From NCBI GenBank assembly GCA_003013855.2, contig ML058384.1, positions 16,130,176 through 16,194,175 of the forward strand: a DNA stretch of 64,000 bases, in the 5' to 3' direction. The translations under genes were made by a program, and so were the position numbers. Shown one piece after another: positions 11,702 to 21,844 of this stretch (its first letter is position 1; each line of letters opens with the position of its first letter). This DNA is from Liriodendron chinense. Taxonomy: Eukaryota > Streptophyta > Magnoliopsida > Magnoliales > Magnoliaceae. The notes beneath the pieces were generated by a model. The model was not told the origin of the DNA. It was given only the letters and a program-made list of their open reading frames with translations, and ran no database searches.

Positions 11702-11895
11702 GACAATAGATTGAAAAAATATAGCAAGACAAACACTCCAACAAGAAAAATCCCAAAAACAAGGGTTTTAAACCACAAAGATGAGATTAAGAGTGAAATG
11801 GAGTAGATTGAACTATAAAATCAAGAAGGACTATTGATAAAAATCAACTCACAACACTTGCAAGAAAATGAGATGGGTAACCGAAGTGGAGTACC

Positions 11896-12026
11896 GGCCG
11901 ACTGAAGAAGAAGAAGAATGAAAAAATGGGTTTCAATTTCTTTAAAACGGAATGACCGCGCTATTCGGCTGATAAAATATACTGTTCGGCTGACCAAATA
12001 GTTTGGTCATATACAAGTTGGCCGAA
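11896..12026 (-). promoter_or_regulatory. Internal copy of LTR-type motifs upstream of the auxiliary ORF
   Basis: Between the end of pol and the auxiliary ORF lie TTCGGCTGATAAAA (11964-11977), TTCGGCTGACCAAA (11985-11998, one mismatch to TTCGGCTGACCGAA) and TTGGCCGAA (12018-12026), plus a degenerate CGGCCGACTGAAG near 11896. The same motif type is clustered only in this element's LTRs upstream of the TATA box. A TTTTAAA sequence (11941-11947) lies downstream in the sense direction. I infer a second promoter. Confidence 0.5.
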
Positions 12027-12109
12027 AAACATCATTTTTAAAATAAAAAAAATTCAATGCATGAAATGATATGAAACAAAACAATTACATAGAACACAAA
12101 CCAATATCA

Positions 12110-13500
12110 TTTCTTACTTTAAAAAATATTGTATTGTCAAGTGACTTAGTAAAAATATCAGCTAATTGATTTTCAGTTGGAATATATTCCATAATAACTG
12201 ACTTCTCTTCAACCAATTCTAAAATATAATGATATCGAATGTCAATGTGTTTTGTCCGAGAATGTCAAATGGAATTTTTGGATATATTAATTGCACTGGT
12301 GTTATCGCAATACAGATACATAGTATCCTATGTTATCCCATAATCAGCTAGCATTCTTTTCATTCACATAACTGCGTACATGCACTTCCTACAATGATGT
12401 ATTCAGCTTCTGCAGTTGATAAAGAAACTATGTTCTGTTTCTTACTCATCTACGAGATAAGATAATTACCAATATAAAAACATGCACCACTTATTAATTT
12501 CCTGTCATCAACATTACCAGCCCAATCAGCATCAGAATATCCTGCTAATTAAGATGAAGTATCACATAGATACCATAGTCTAAGATTAGTTGAATTAGCA
12601 ACATATCGAAGTATGCGTTTCACAACAGTTAAATGTGATTCTTTAGGCTCAGATTGATATCTGGCACACACACCTACACTGAATGCAATATTAGGTCTAC
12701 TAGCAGTTAAGTACAACAAGCTACCAATCATACTTCTATATAAGTAAGAGTCTATACTTTTACCAAGTTCATCTTTTGATAATCGAAGTGTAGTGCTCAT
12801 AGGAGAATCATAATTTTTTCCATTATCTAAACTAAATTTCTTAACTAAGCTTTGAACATACGTAGTCTGAGATAAAAATATACCTTCGTTCAGTTATCTA
12901 ACTTGAAATCCAAGAAAGTAAGTTAGTTCACCAACCATACTCATTTCAAATTCAGACTTCATCAGTTCTGCAATCTTGAAAGACAGATTAGTAGAAGTTA
13001 ATCCATATATAATATCATCTACATATATCTGAACTATCAAAATATCATTATTTGAATGTTTGACAAATAGGGTTTTGTCAACACTATCCATTTGAAAATC
13101 ATGGTTAATCAGAAATTGGGTCAATTTATCATACCATGCTCTTGGTGCCTGTTTTAGACCATAAAGAGCTTTCTTAAGTCGAAATACATGATTTGGAAGT
13201 TTTGGATCTTCAAATCCTTTGGATTGTTCTACATAAACTTTCTCATGTAAATGACCATTAGGAAAAGTACTTTTCACATCCATTTGATAAATTTTAAAAC
13301 GTTTAAAACAAGCAATAGATATGAACAGTTTAATGGATTCAAGGCGAGCAACTGGTGCAAAGGTTTCATCATAATCCATGCCTTTAATTTGAGTGTACCC
13401 TTGTGCAACCAATCGAGCCTTGTTCCTAATGATATTTTCAAGTTCATCTGATTTATTTTTAAAAATCCACTTAGTTCCAACTACATTCTTATCAGATGGA
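12110..13500 (-). pseudogene. Copia reverse transcriptase and RNase H, broken (Sirevirus 1)
   Basis: The minus strand encodes 'DETFAPVARLESIKLF', 'IYQMDVKSTFPNG', 'LKKALYGLKQAPRAWYDKL' and the catalytic 'IYVDDIIYG', then 'MSMVGELTYFLGFQV', 'YRSMIGSLLYLTASR' and an RNase H relic ('YSDADWAGNVDDRK', 'SLSTAEAEYI'). The longest pieces are 13412-12894 and 12800-12549. Stops and frameshifts interrupt the connection domain and especially RNase H (12110-12548). It copied element RNA into DNA; this copy is inactive. The YVDD motif survives. Confidence 0.9.
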
Positions 13501-13849
13501 CAAGGAATAAGATACCATACATCATTCCGAACAAATTGATTCAGCTTATCTTACATGGCTTACATTCAATTTTCATCAGCTAGTGCTTCATTTACGTTGA
13601 ATGGTTCTATTTGTGAAGTAAAGCATACTTGACTATAAATCTCTTCTATCTGACTTCAAGTTCGTACACCAGTAAGTGGATTACCCAAAATTTGAGTTTA
13701 TGGATGGTCTCTTACTAATCGAAGTTCAACTTCATTTGGATTAGATGGTAGTATTTCTATATCATCATCATCCTTAAAAGAGCTGGAGTTTTGATCTTGG
13801 TCATTAATGACCACGTTTATGGATTCCTGAATCACTCCAGTTCTTTTGT

Positions 13850-14629
13850 TTAGAACTCGATATGCACGGTTGTTTATATCATACCCTAGAAAAATGCCTT
13901 CATTACTTTTAACATCAAACTTTCCAACATTTTCACGATCATGTAAAATGTAACAGAAGCTTCCGAATATTCATAAATGTTTCACTGATTGTTTCTTATC
14001 AAACCACATTTCATACAGTATTTTATTCTTACCTGCTCTAACATACACACAATTAGTAATGTAATAAGCAGTATTCACAGCTTCAGCTCAAAAAATCTTT
14101 GGTAAATTCTTACCATTTAGTAAAACATTTGCCATCTCTTATAGAACTCTATTCTTTCTCTCAACAACTCTATTTTGCTGAGGTATTTTTGGAGCTGAAA
14201 ACTCATGTAAAATACATCTTCACAGTACTTACGAAAATTGCTATTTTCAAATTCAGTTCCATGATCACTTCTGATTCTATTAACGTACATTTATTTTTTA
14301 ATCTGAAACCATTTGATGATCTTTTTGGCTTTATCAAATGTTTCAAATTTTTCTCTCAGAAAAGCTACCCACGAGAATCGAGTAAATTCATCAACTATAA
14401 CTAAGAAATACTTTTTACCACCCTTACTCTCCGTTCGAGTTGGTCCAACTAAATCCACGTGGAGAAGTTCAAGGGGTCTAGATGTGGCTAGGGAGTTTAT
14501 TTTCTTATGGCAACTTCTTATTTGTTTGCCAACTTGACATGAGTCACATACTTTTTCTTTCTTTCTTAGTTTAGGTAAATCACGTAAATAATCCATTTTA
14601 CTCAATTTATATAAATCTCTGAAGTTCAC
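13850..14629 (-). pseudogene. Copia integrase, broken (Sirevirus 1)
   Basis: The CxxC of the zinc finger ('CDSCQVGKQ'), 'LLHVDLVGPTRTESKGGKKY' and 'FLVIVDEFTRFSWVAFLREK' are visible in 14629-14291. Downstream pieces to about 13850 show degraded 'NRVLLxxMANVLLNGKNLPK'-like and 'GIFLGYDINNRAYRVLNKR'-like text. Several stops separate the catalytic-core pieces. Confidence 0.85.
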
Positions 14630-14638
14630 ATATCCAAG

Positions 14639-15060
14639 TCATTGATGCCAAAGTTCAGATTCATCAAGTTGGGCCATGTAACATGAATATTTCATTGAGC
14701 AACTTTGATAAATTATATAGCAATTTTCAGAGGTCCTGCGACCATGTAAAATTACAGTTCCTGTATTATTCAAAATTTCACATCCGCGATCAGAAAATTT
14801 AACACTATGATTATTGTTGCAGATTTGTGAAATAATAATCAAGTTATGCTTTAATCTATCAACATATAAAACTTTTTTAAACAAAGGAAGATTAGGGAGT
14901 TGAGCATTACCTTGGCCACTGATTTTACAATGGCTACCATCTTTGAAAGTAAGAGCACCTCCATCAATCTCGCTGATGTTTGATAATATACCTTTGTCAC
15001 CTGTCATATGTCTTCAATAACCATTATCTAAGTACCATTTAGAATGACTACTGGCTTTGA
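14639..15060 (-). pseudogene. Copia protease and GAG-pre-integrase region (Sirevirus 1)
   Basis: The protease core reads 'WYLDNG' instead of the usual D-S/T-G active site, followed by a stop and 'RHMTGDKGIL'. The GAG-pre-integrase region ends 'LDESELWHQ'. The Ser-to-Asn change in the catalytic triplet and the nearby stop show loss of protease. It continues into the integrase at 14629. Confidence 0.8.
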
Positions 15061-15159
15061 AAGCAGTGTGAATCATCAAACATTTATTTTTAGGAACCCA
15101 CTTCATAATGGTCTTGAACTGATCAGATGGATCCTTCTTTCCTTGAGGAGAATTAGACA

Positions 15160-16840
15160 CTTGTTTTTATTTTCTCCTACTTTGTATCAAGAGTTCTTTG
15201 AGTAAGTATATGATTCTTAGAATAAGTGAAGAAGAATCACCTTTATTGTTGGCTGAGATTTTCAAAGTTTTTTTAAAAGGTTTTGGACTTTTGAAAATAA
15301 ACTTTTTAAAATCTTTTTGAATTTTATTCTTGAAATGCGAAGATTCACCTTTTACAAAGATAGTAGGTGATGTCTTTGGCTTTAGTTTGTACTTGTTATA
15401 GCCAAGACCTGATCTTTCACCATAAGGTTTGGAAAAGTGAAGAATGTCTTCTATTATGTCATTGAATTTTTCAGAATTCTTCGACTTCTTAACAATGAGC
15501 AAATCAGATATTAAAGCATTAAAACCAGTTTGAAGTTTTTCAAAATTTTCATTTCTGATTTTTAAGTCTAGTTTACATTTTTCAAAGCAATCGAAAAAAT
15601 ATGATTTTTCTAAAATACATTTGTCAAGTTCAAATTACAATTTATCACATATTTTCTTTGAAACTTTAAGTTTAGTATGCAATCTTACAACTTTCCTTGT
15701 ACAGGGCATTGTAAGCTTCTTAAAATCTTCTTCATTCTCATATTCACTTTTGGATGTCTCATATCCAGAGTTATCATGTCTTCAAAATGGAAAATCTTGG
15801 CAATGGTCGTAAATGCATTCTGAATTTTTAATTCTTCCTGATCTGATTCATCGAAGTGTGAATCAGATTCTGATTTTGATGAATCATTCCAAGTTGCAAT
15901 CATTCCTTCTTTCTTTGATTTTTTCTTTTTTAGGACAATTTACAGCTAAGTGCCCATAACCTAAACAGTTGAAGCATTGCGTATCCTTGGTTTTAATTTT
16001 CCAAAAACCTGATTTACCTTTCTTCTTTTCCAAAGATTTTTAAATCTCAAATTTCTTTTTGTTTTTAAAAATCTTGTAAAACTTTTTAGCCAACAATGTC
16101 ATATCATCCTCATCTTCTTCATTATCTGAATTTTCATTGATTGAAACAGATTTTAAAGATTCGAGAGAAATTGACTTACTCTTAAAACCTTTAAAAGTCA
16201 ATTCATATGTTTGAAGGGATCCATCTAATTCCTCAACTTTCATTATATCAGTATCCCTCAATTCTTGAATAGCAGTGACTTTGGAATTGAATCGATCTAG
16301 TAGAGATATCAGAATTTTAACACAAAATTTGCTTTCTAGAATACTCTCTCCAAGACCCCACATAGAGTTCACTATATCATTTAATTTTGTATAGAAGTCC
16401 ATAAATGTTTCATTTTCATCCATATAGATTTCCTCAAATTTGGTTGTGAGGAGTTGAATTTTAGACTTCTTTACAATATTAGTGCCCACATGGATCATTT
16501 CGAGTATATCTCAGGCTTGGTTAGCTGATTCACATGAAATAATTCTTTTGAATTCATCAGGTGAAAGAGCGCAAGTTATAGCATTCAATGCTTTAGCATT
16601 TGCACTATTTTCATTTTTCTGAGTAGTGATCCATAGGTTATAAGCTACTCGTCTCATAGATTTAATTCCATCATCATCCGTTACTTCAATAATTGGAGGA
16701 GTCTAATTTATTAATGTGGCTTGCCACACACTTTCATCCATGGATCTTAGAAATATCATCATTCTTGCTTTCTAATAATAATAGTTAGTACTATCAAAAG
16801 GAGGTGGCCTGGAAATAGATAAGCTTTCAAATTTAGACAT
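15160..16840 (-). pseudogene. Copia gag polyprotein, broken (Sirevirus 1)
   Basis: The start is ATG at 16840 (MSKFESLSISRPPPFD). The UBN2-type gag core is seen in 16498-16040 ('KSKIQLLTTKFEEIYMDENE', 'MDFYTKLNDIVNSMWGLGE'). A CCHC zinc knuckle 'CFNCLGYGHLAVNC' is encoded at about 15939-15980. Further lysine-rich text runs to 15160. Stops and shifts break it repeatedly. Gag forms the particle and packages RNA. It matches the better preserved gag at 38858-40201 in layout. Confidence 0.85.
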
Positions 16841-16890
16841 CTTAAAGCTCCGAATCTAACTCTTTGGATTGAAAATCCACAAAAGAGAAA

Positions 16891-16906
16891 ACCCACTTTG
16901 ATACCA
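16891..16906 (-). other. Primer-binding site of Sirevirus 1
   Basis: The sense sequence TGGTATCAAAGTGGGT lies two bases inside the right LTR and is a mutated form of TGGTATCAGAGC, the complement of the initiator methionine tRNA 3' end used by copia elements. Confidence 0.75.
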
Positions 16907-16908
16907 CT

Positions 16909-16937
16909 TGAAAAAGGATGGAGCTATAAATGTCCTA

Positions 16938-16974
<37 letters not shown>

Positions 16975-18588
16975 GAATAGGACACTTAATTCAATTCAAT
17001 TCTGCCTCTTGCAATCTTAAAATAAATCAGAGTATCAATCACAAGACTAGCAAGAATAAATATACAATTAACCAATCTGAAATCAAATAAGCAAATAGAG
17101 ATCAATATGAAAACCTTGGATTAAATCATAGGACACCCTTTCACTTAGAAATTAAGTAGTACAACCTTTCACTTAGCAAACTAAGTAGGACAACCTTATA
17201 TCACTTAAAAATCTAAGTAGGACAACCTCATGTCACGATTTAAGGTTTCATAAACAATCAAGCACATAAAAATATAAATAATAAAATAATCACCACAACA
17301 CAAAGCGTTATAGTGGTTCGATGCTGAAACAACTTACCTTTCTCCTTGTAATTTTGGCTTTCCACTATATAAAGGTTTTCATAGGTTCACCTTTAAAACT
17401 TGATACAGATATTGTCATTTTTACAGGCTTATCACAACAAAACCTCAAGTAATTTTCACAGGCTAATCACTAACCTTAAATGATTTTCACAGGTTAATCA
17501 CTAACAACCTAATTTGAGATTTTTATGGGCTATCTCAAATAAAAGCCAAAAGTATGGAAAGATATTATTGTTTTTTTTTTTTTTGTAGAAGATGATAAAG
17601 CTTAGCAGAGATGAAGCTTCAATGGTGCAGTGATCCGATCTTTAAAGAAGATAAACTAATATAGCTCGAACAAGGTGGTTCTAGGAATGTTTAAAAAAAG
17701 TTTTTCTAAAAGCTGCAATTTCAATTCTCTTATCTCTAGTATGAGAATGATCTTCTCTTTACACAATCAAATTAAATGAGAAGAGAACTAAGATAGCTAT
17801 AAATAAAATATGAATTAAGAACAGATAGCTAGACTATAATGGAGGACTTTTTCACCAGAGAGATAGTATTTTTATGCTTTTTCTTAATGAAAAATGGAGA
17901 GAAGAAAGCCCTATTTAGAGTAAAAAATTATGTCTTCGGCTGACCTAAGATTCAATCGTTTTATCCTAACGGCTATCATATTTTGCGGGATAAAATTTTG
18001 TTTAAACTTCGGCTGACCCTGAATGTCAGTTCGGCTAGCCCGAGTGAGCTTCGGCTGACCCGAGACAAGGTCAGGCTAACTTCAGTTTCGAGTCCAGAAA
18101 ATAGTTTTGAATCTGAAACTTGACCGAAGTTTCTTCGACTGACCGAAGCCTGTTCGGCTGGCCGAACACAAGGTCGCGGTTGGCCGAACATCTCTAAAAT
18201 TTTACAATTTAGCTTGCTAGAAACTTGACCGAAGTTCCCAGGTTGGTCAAAGACTCTTGGGCTGACCGAATACAGGGTTAGGCTAGCCGAATTTCCTTGA
18301 AATATGACTTTAAAACATATTAGAGTGAGTAACTTAAAAGTCATATGAAATCACCTAACCTAAGGTCATCCCTATGGTCAATATTACCTTGGCATATATG
18401 GTTTATCTTCGAAGCTTTGCCACAACTTGTTGTAGAGTTGATAGTCTTGATCTTGATGTGTTTGTTGAGGTTGACTCTTGTCTTCTCAAAGAACTTGGCT
18501 TCCTCACACAACCTTATGTACTAAACTATTGTCTACGAAATATGACAACTATATTGTGCTTAGCACTCACATTTTGTGTTTAGTCACA
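16909..18588 (-). repeat. 5' LTR of Sirevirus 1
   Basis: Colinear with 8574-10201, starting TGAAAAAGGATGG. It carries TTCGACTGACCGAA (18134-18147) and TTCGGCTGGCCGAA (18153-18166) in the upstream cluster, and a decayed TATA box near 17910. The right end differs from the other LTR by a small deletion, so the last bases are uncertain (18582-18588). It contains the long poly-G tract. Confidence 0.8.
16940..16973. repeat. 34-base poly-G tract
   Basis: An uninterrupted run of 34 G lies inside the conserved CTAGAGGGGGTGAATAGG block, where the sister LTR has 5 G and Sirevirus 2 has 6 or 4. It may be a true slippage expansion or an assembly artefact. Confidence 0.8.
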
Positions 18589-18775
18589 AATCGGTCATTT
18601 ATCGATTAAGGATTGGTGATGATTTTTGCAAGTGGCCAAGTAGAAGACGGAAATGGTGGCGGATTCGGCTGACAAGGTTTATTGTATCGCTTATCAAAGG
18701 GTAAGTACAAATTGTTCAGAGCTTCTTTATCTACCAACCATCTATTTTGACGACTTTCATGAATTTCTCTATGTC
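18589..18775 (-). pseudogene. Antisense ORF fragment, probable middle of the PMD gene
   Basis: About 55 minus-strand codons are open ('NRWLVDKEALNNLYLPFDKR'). It lies between the Sirevirus and the LTR-like insert and is on the same strand as the PMD pieces on both sides, so I assign it to the interrupted gene. No domain is recognised, and the frame relation to its neighbours is not settled. Confidence 0.35.
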
Positions 18776-20755
18776 TGTCAATCCCTTTTTTCTATTTCCC
18801 AAGAATAGTGCCGAGGTGTAAGCCCAGGATAATAGATAGTATTGAAATAGGTCTCTGTTAGGGTCCCTAAATAGTGGACATTCTTAAAATAAGTCGAGTA
18901 ACCATGTACCTCTGAAAAAATCACGCGAGGAACACCCTCCGGCGCACGCAAAATGAGGGTGTACGTGACTTCCCTAGACTTAGCCAAGATTCCTTAGCGG
19001 ACCCCGCTGATCACCGTGATCAGAACTGTCCGGAATCAGACCCGTAACTCCTTTGTGATTTATGATGAACAGTGGAAGTGGTTGCGCAACGAAACGGGCC
19101 CCACAAACCCTCCAAAAATCAAAACCCAATCGATGGAGCCCACATTTACATGTCCGACGCACCTTGAAATCCGAGCAACCCACGCATCCAACGCACCCTT
19201 AAAAACAGCACGTCGGCCCGCCATTTCGCGAAGGCCCATGCATCCAACGCACCTTGAAAGCTGATCAACGCACGGGTATTAGTTACCTGCCAATTCTCTG
19301 TCCAAGGTCTACGCATCTCGGAGTGCGTGGGCTGTTAATTTGGGGTGCGTGGGCATACTAAAAGCCTGTGGATGTTAGTTTATTTGTCCACGCAACTCCT
19401 GTAAACTGCCTACGCACTATGCACCATCGAAGGATAACCGGCTGAAGTGGATATTTATGGGGAGCTGGGCGAGTAAATGGCCTGGTCTCTCTTTTCTTTC
19501 CCTCTACGACGGCGGCCTCTGGGTTTTTAGGGCGGCCTTAGGAACGGCCTTGTGGAGATGCAGGTAGCCTTAGGATAAAAGCCCGCGCCTTGGCAATAAT
19601 TCCAGACCTAAAGTATATAAATTTTGCGTGGACATTTTCCCGGAGTGCGTAGGTTTCTAGAGTGCGTAGGTTTTCCTGTGGTGCGTAGGCAGTTAAGTCA
19701 GGGGTGCACATTAAGTTTAAACCACTTTTCTTGGGTTGCGTGGGACTTATACGTGATTGCGTGGGAATTTAGGGTCTCATAAGCGACATTGAATTGACAG
19801 GTGCGTGCATCCCCCACGCACCCATAAATCAAATCACATGCACCCAGAAATCAGCCAATTGTAGATCATGTTAGCAGGTGCACCGGGCTCAATTTTGAGT
19901 ATTTTCAAGGACTACTGGAGCCGGTCTTGGGTATTTCGAGCATTCTGGACGCAATGGAACGACCAAACGAACGTTTCGAGAACTCTAAATGAGCAGAATC
20001 GAGCATCTTCAAGACTTAACCCTATCCGACGCAATGAACGGGATAACTTCCCGGAAAGGAGTCACCAACATCCAGAGCTATGCAAATATGATGATATTTA
20101 CGTTCACTGCAAAGGCATGATTCGATTTGTGCTAAAGCTAGACCAGCAGGGCCTTGATTACCACAATGAAACGTGCTAAAGAGTTTCAATCCTCTACAAA
20201 CCAATTGCTCAACTGCCACAACACAACAGTCGATGCCTTACCCATTTAAACGGTATCCGCCGGTTAGACTGCGCAGGTACACATAACTGTAGAACGGACT
20301 TCCCGAGGTCACCTATCCCTACATTGACAGGCGCGGGCCCAGAGTCGTCCATCTCAGTAATAAACCCTGACAGTCCTAACCCGGGTCTCCGGCCAAAATA
20401 TGGGACATAGACATCTGACTAACACAGAAGTGGTTCAGTATACAGCAGAATAAATATAGGCCCCATGGCCATAAACTCTAAAAAAAAAACCCTAGTCCCT
20501 GCTGGCTAGTCTTTTGCCTTCTAATCAAGGGTCATCGATCATTCGATGTAATTAAGGGTCCGTGCCAAACCACGGCCTGGAATGTACAAGATCTCAGAAT
20601 CTCTGGAATAAAATTCGCCTTGCGATATCTCTTCGTGTGTATCTTTTGTGAATGCTTGTGATTGTCTATGAATGTTTCTATTACTCAGAACCCCAGAGCA
20701 ACTAAACACCACATTCCAGAGAACGTTCCCCGCGGTCCATTCTCTAGTTCTAACA
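18776..20755 (+). repeat. Probable solo LTR or LTR-like insertion of about 2 kb
   Basis: The right end reads CTAGTTCTAACA, a typical gypsy LTR terminus, preceded by an AATAAA signal near 20605. A TATATAAATT word lies near 19608. PMD-type antisense coding is seen on both sides, suggesting an insertion. The left boundary and the target duplication (possibly GTCTG/GTCTC) are not clean. The centre (19270-19860) carries about seven RGTGCGTRGG words. No coding domain was found. Confidence 0.4.
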
Positions 20756-21038
20756 GTCTCCCATGACTTTATTTCTTCAGCTAGATTTTTACCTGGCCGA
20801 GCCGATGAAGTTCGCTTTTTGGTCTAAGAAGAAAAAGAAATGGCAACTTCTGGTTGAGAGAAAGGAGGAACGGGTGGTTTGGGAAGAGAACTAGTCGTTA
20901 GACCCAGTTGGCTGATTTTGGTAATTGAAGTAGTTGTAGTAGGGACTGGGGGTTTGGCTGTAGAAAGAGATTAAATTGGTATTGCTCGAAGAGGAATTAT
21001 GGCTAGTGGTCCAGAATCAGGATTGGGGGAGCGTATTT
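20756..21038 (-). pseudogene. Antisense PMD-gene fragment, Pro/Ser-rich linker
   Basis: The minus-strand frame reads 'LPKPPVPPFSQPEVAISFSS', then a stop, then 'TKKRTSSARPGKNLAEEIKSW', a Pro/Ser-rich to basic linker. It lies directly downstream, in the sense direction, of the hAT insertion in the PMD gene and continues the same strand. Coding is inferred from composition and context. Confidence 0.4.
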
Positions 21039-21836
21039 TAGAGGTGGGCACAAACCAAGCCAACTCAAAAGCTCAGCTCGGATTGGTTCGAAAAAACTCG
21101 GCTTGGATTGGTTCAAATGGAAGTTCAAACCAAACCAAGCCTCCGAGTCAAGCTCGTTTGAAAAAATAAACCAAGCTCAAACTAGGGCAGTACCGGCTCG
21201 ACTCGGCTCGAAGCTCGATTTGATTCAGCTCAGTTTGATTCGGCTCGTAGATTATAAGCACACTGTTTCTGTGGTGTGATCCACTTGAGCTTTGGATATG
21301 ATTCCATTTTGGGATCATGTCCGTAAAATGATATGTAAAACATATGGACAGCATGGATAATACACATACATGATGACATGGATAATACATAATACATATA
21401 CATGATGACATGGATAATACATAATACATATACATGAATGCACACTGTTTCCTTGCACTTGTAAAATTATGCTTGTGTACTTTTGTTTGTAAAATACTCT
21501 TACATGCATATTTTGAAGTTGCACTCCTTTGAAGGATGTTAAACATCATATAGTAAGATAAGTTTGTACTTTTTTTTCTAACTTTTTAAATTCTTTTCTA
21601 ATTAAATAAACAAGGAAAAAAAGAGTCATTGTCTGTTTGAACTCGGCCCGACCTGGTTTGAAATTTTTGACCAAACCGATCCCAGATCGAATCAATTTTT
21701 CTGGAGCAAACTAAACTCAGGCTGCATGGATCGGCCCGAAACCCAAACCAAACCGATCCACAAACTGCGGTGATACAAAAACAAACCAAACCAAACTAGG
21801 GCTAACTCGGCTCGGCCAGATCGTTGCCCACCCCTA
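21039..21836. mobile_element. Non-autonomous hAT element, 798 bp, with 8-bp target duplication
   Basis: The left end TAGAGGTGGGCA (21039-21050) and right end TGCCCACCCCTA form a terminal inverted repeat matching at 11 of 12 positions. The flanks GCGTATTT (21031-21038) and GTGTATTT (21837-21844) are an 8-bp target duplication with one mismatch, as expected for hAT transposition. The interior is made of GCTCGG/CCGAGC-type words, a foldback-MITE arm fragment (21252-21360) and a minisatellite. No transposase is encoded. It splits the antisense PMD gene. Confidence 0.8.
21358..21435. repeat. Short minisatellite, period about 33 bp
   Basis: The unit 'acatggataatacataatacat' plus 'atacatgatg' repeats about 2.5 times. 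It lies at the end of a foldback arm inside the hAT element, and short tyrosine/methionine/histidine-rich ORFs over it are artefacts. Confidence 0.7.
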
Positions 21837-21844
21837 GTGTATTT

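Larger units (their letters stand above)
8569..18588 (-). mobile_element. Sirevirus-type Ty1/copia element 1, older copy
   Basis: Two LTRs of about 1.6-1.7 kb flank an internal region read on the minus strand in the order gag, protease, integrase, reverse transcriptase, RNase H, auxiliary ORF. A primer-binding site with a mutated initiator-Met tRNA complement (16891-16906) abuts the right LTR, and a purine tract abuts the left one. The flanks GTCAA (8569-8573) and GTCAC (18583-18587) may be an imperfect target duplication if the right LTR has lost its last bases. Every ORF is broken. It interrupts the antisense PMD gene of the surrounding Tat-like element. Confidence 0.85.

Noticed and set aside
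19868..20179. 103-codon plus-strand ORF in the LTR-like insert
   Set aside because: No domain, no supporting context, and the insert looks like an LTR.
21148..21549. 133-codon minus ORF rich in Tyr, Met, Cys and His
   Set aside because: Translation of the 33-bp minisatellite inside a hAT element.
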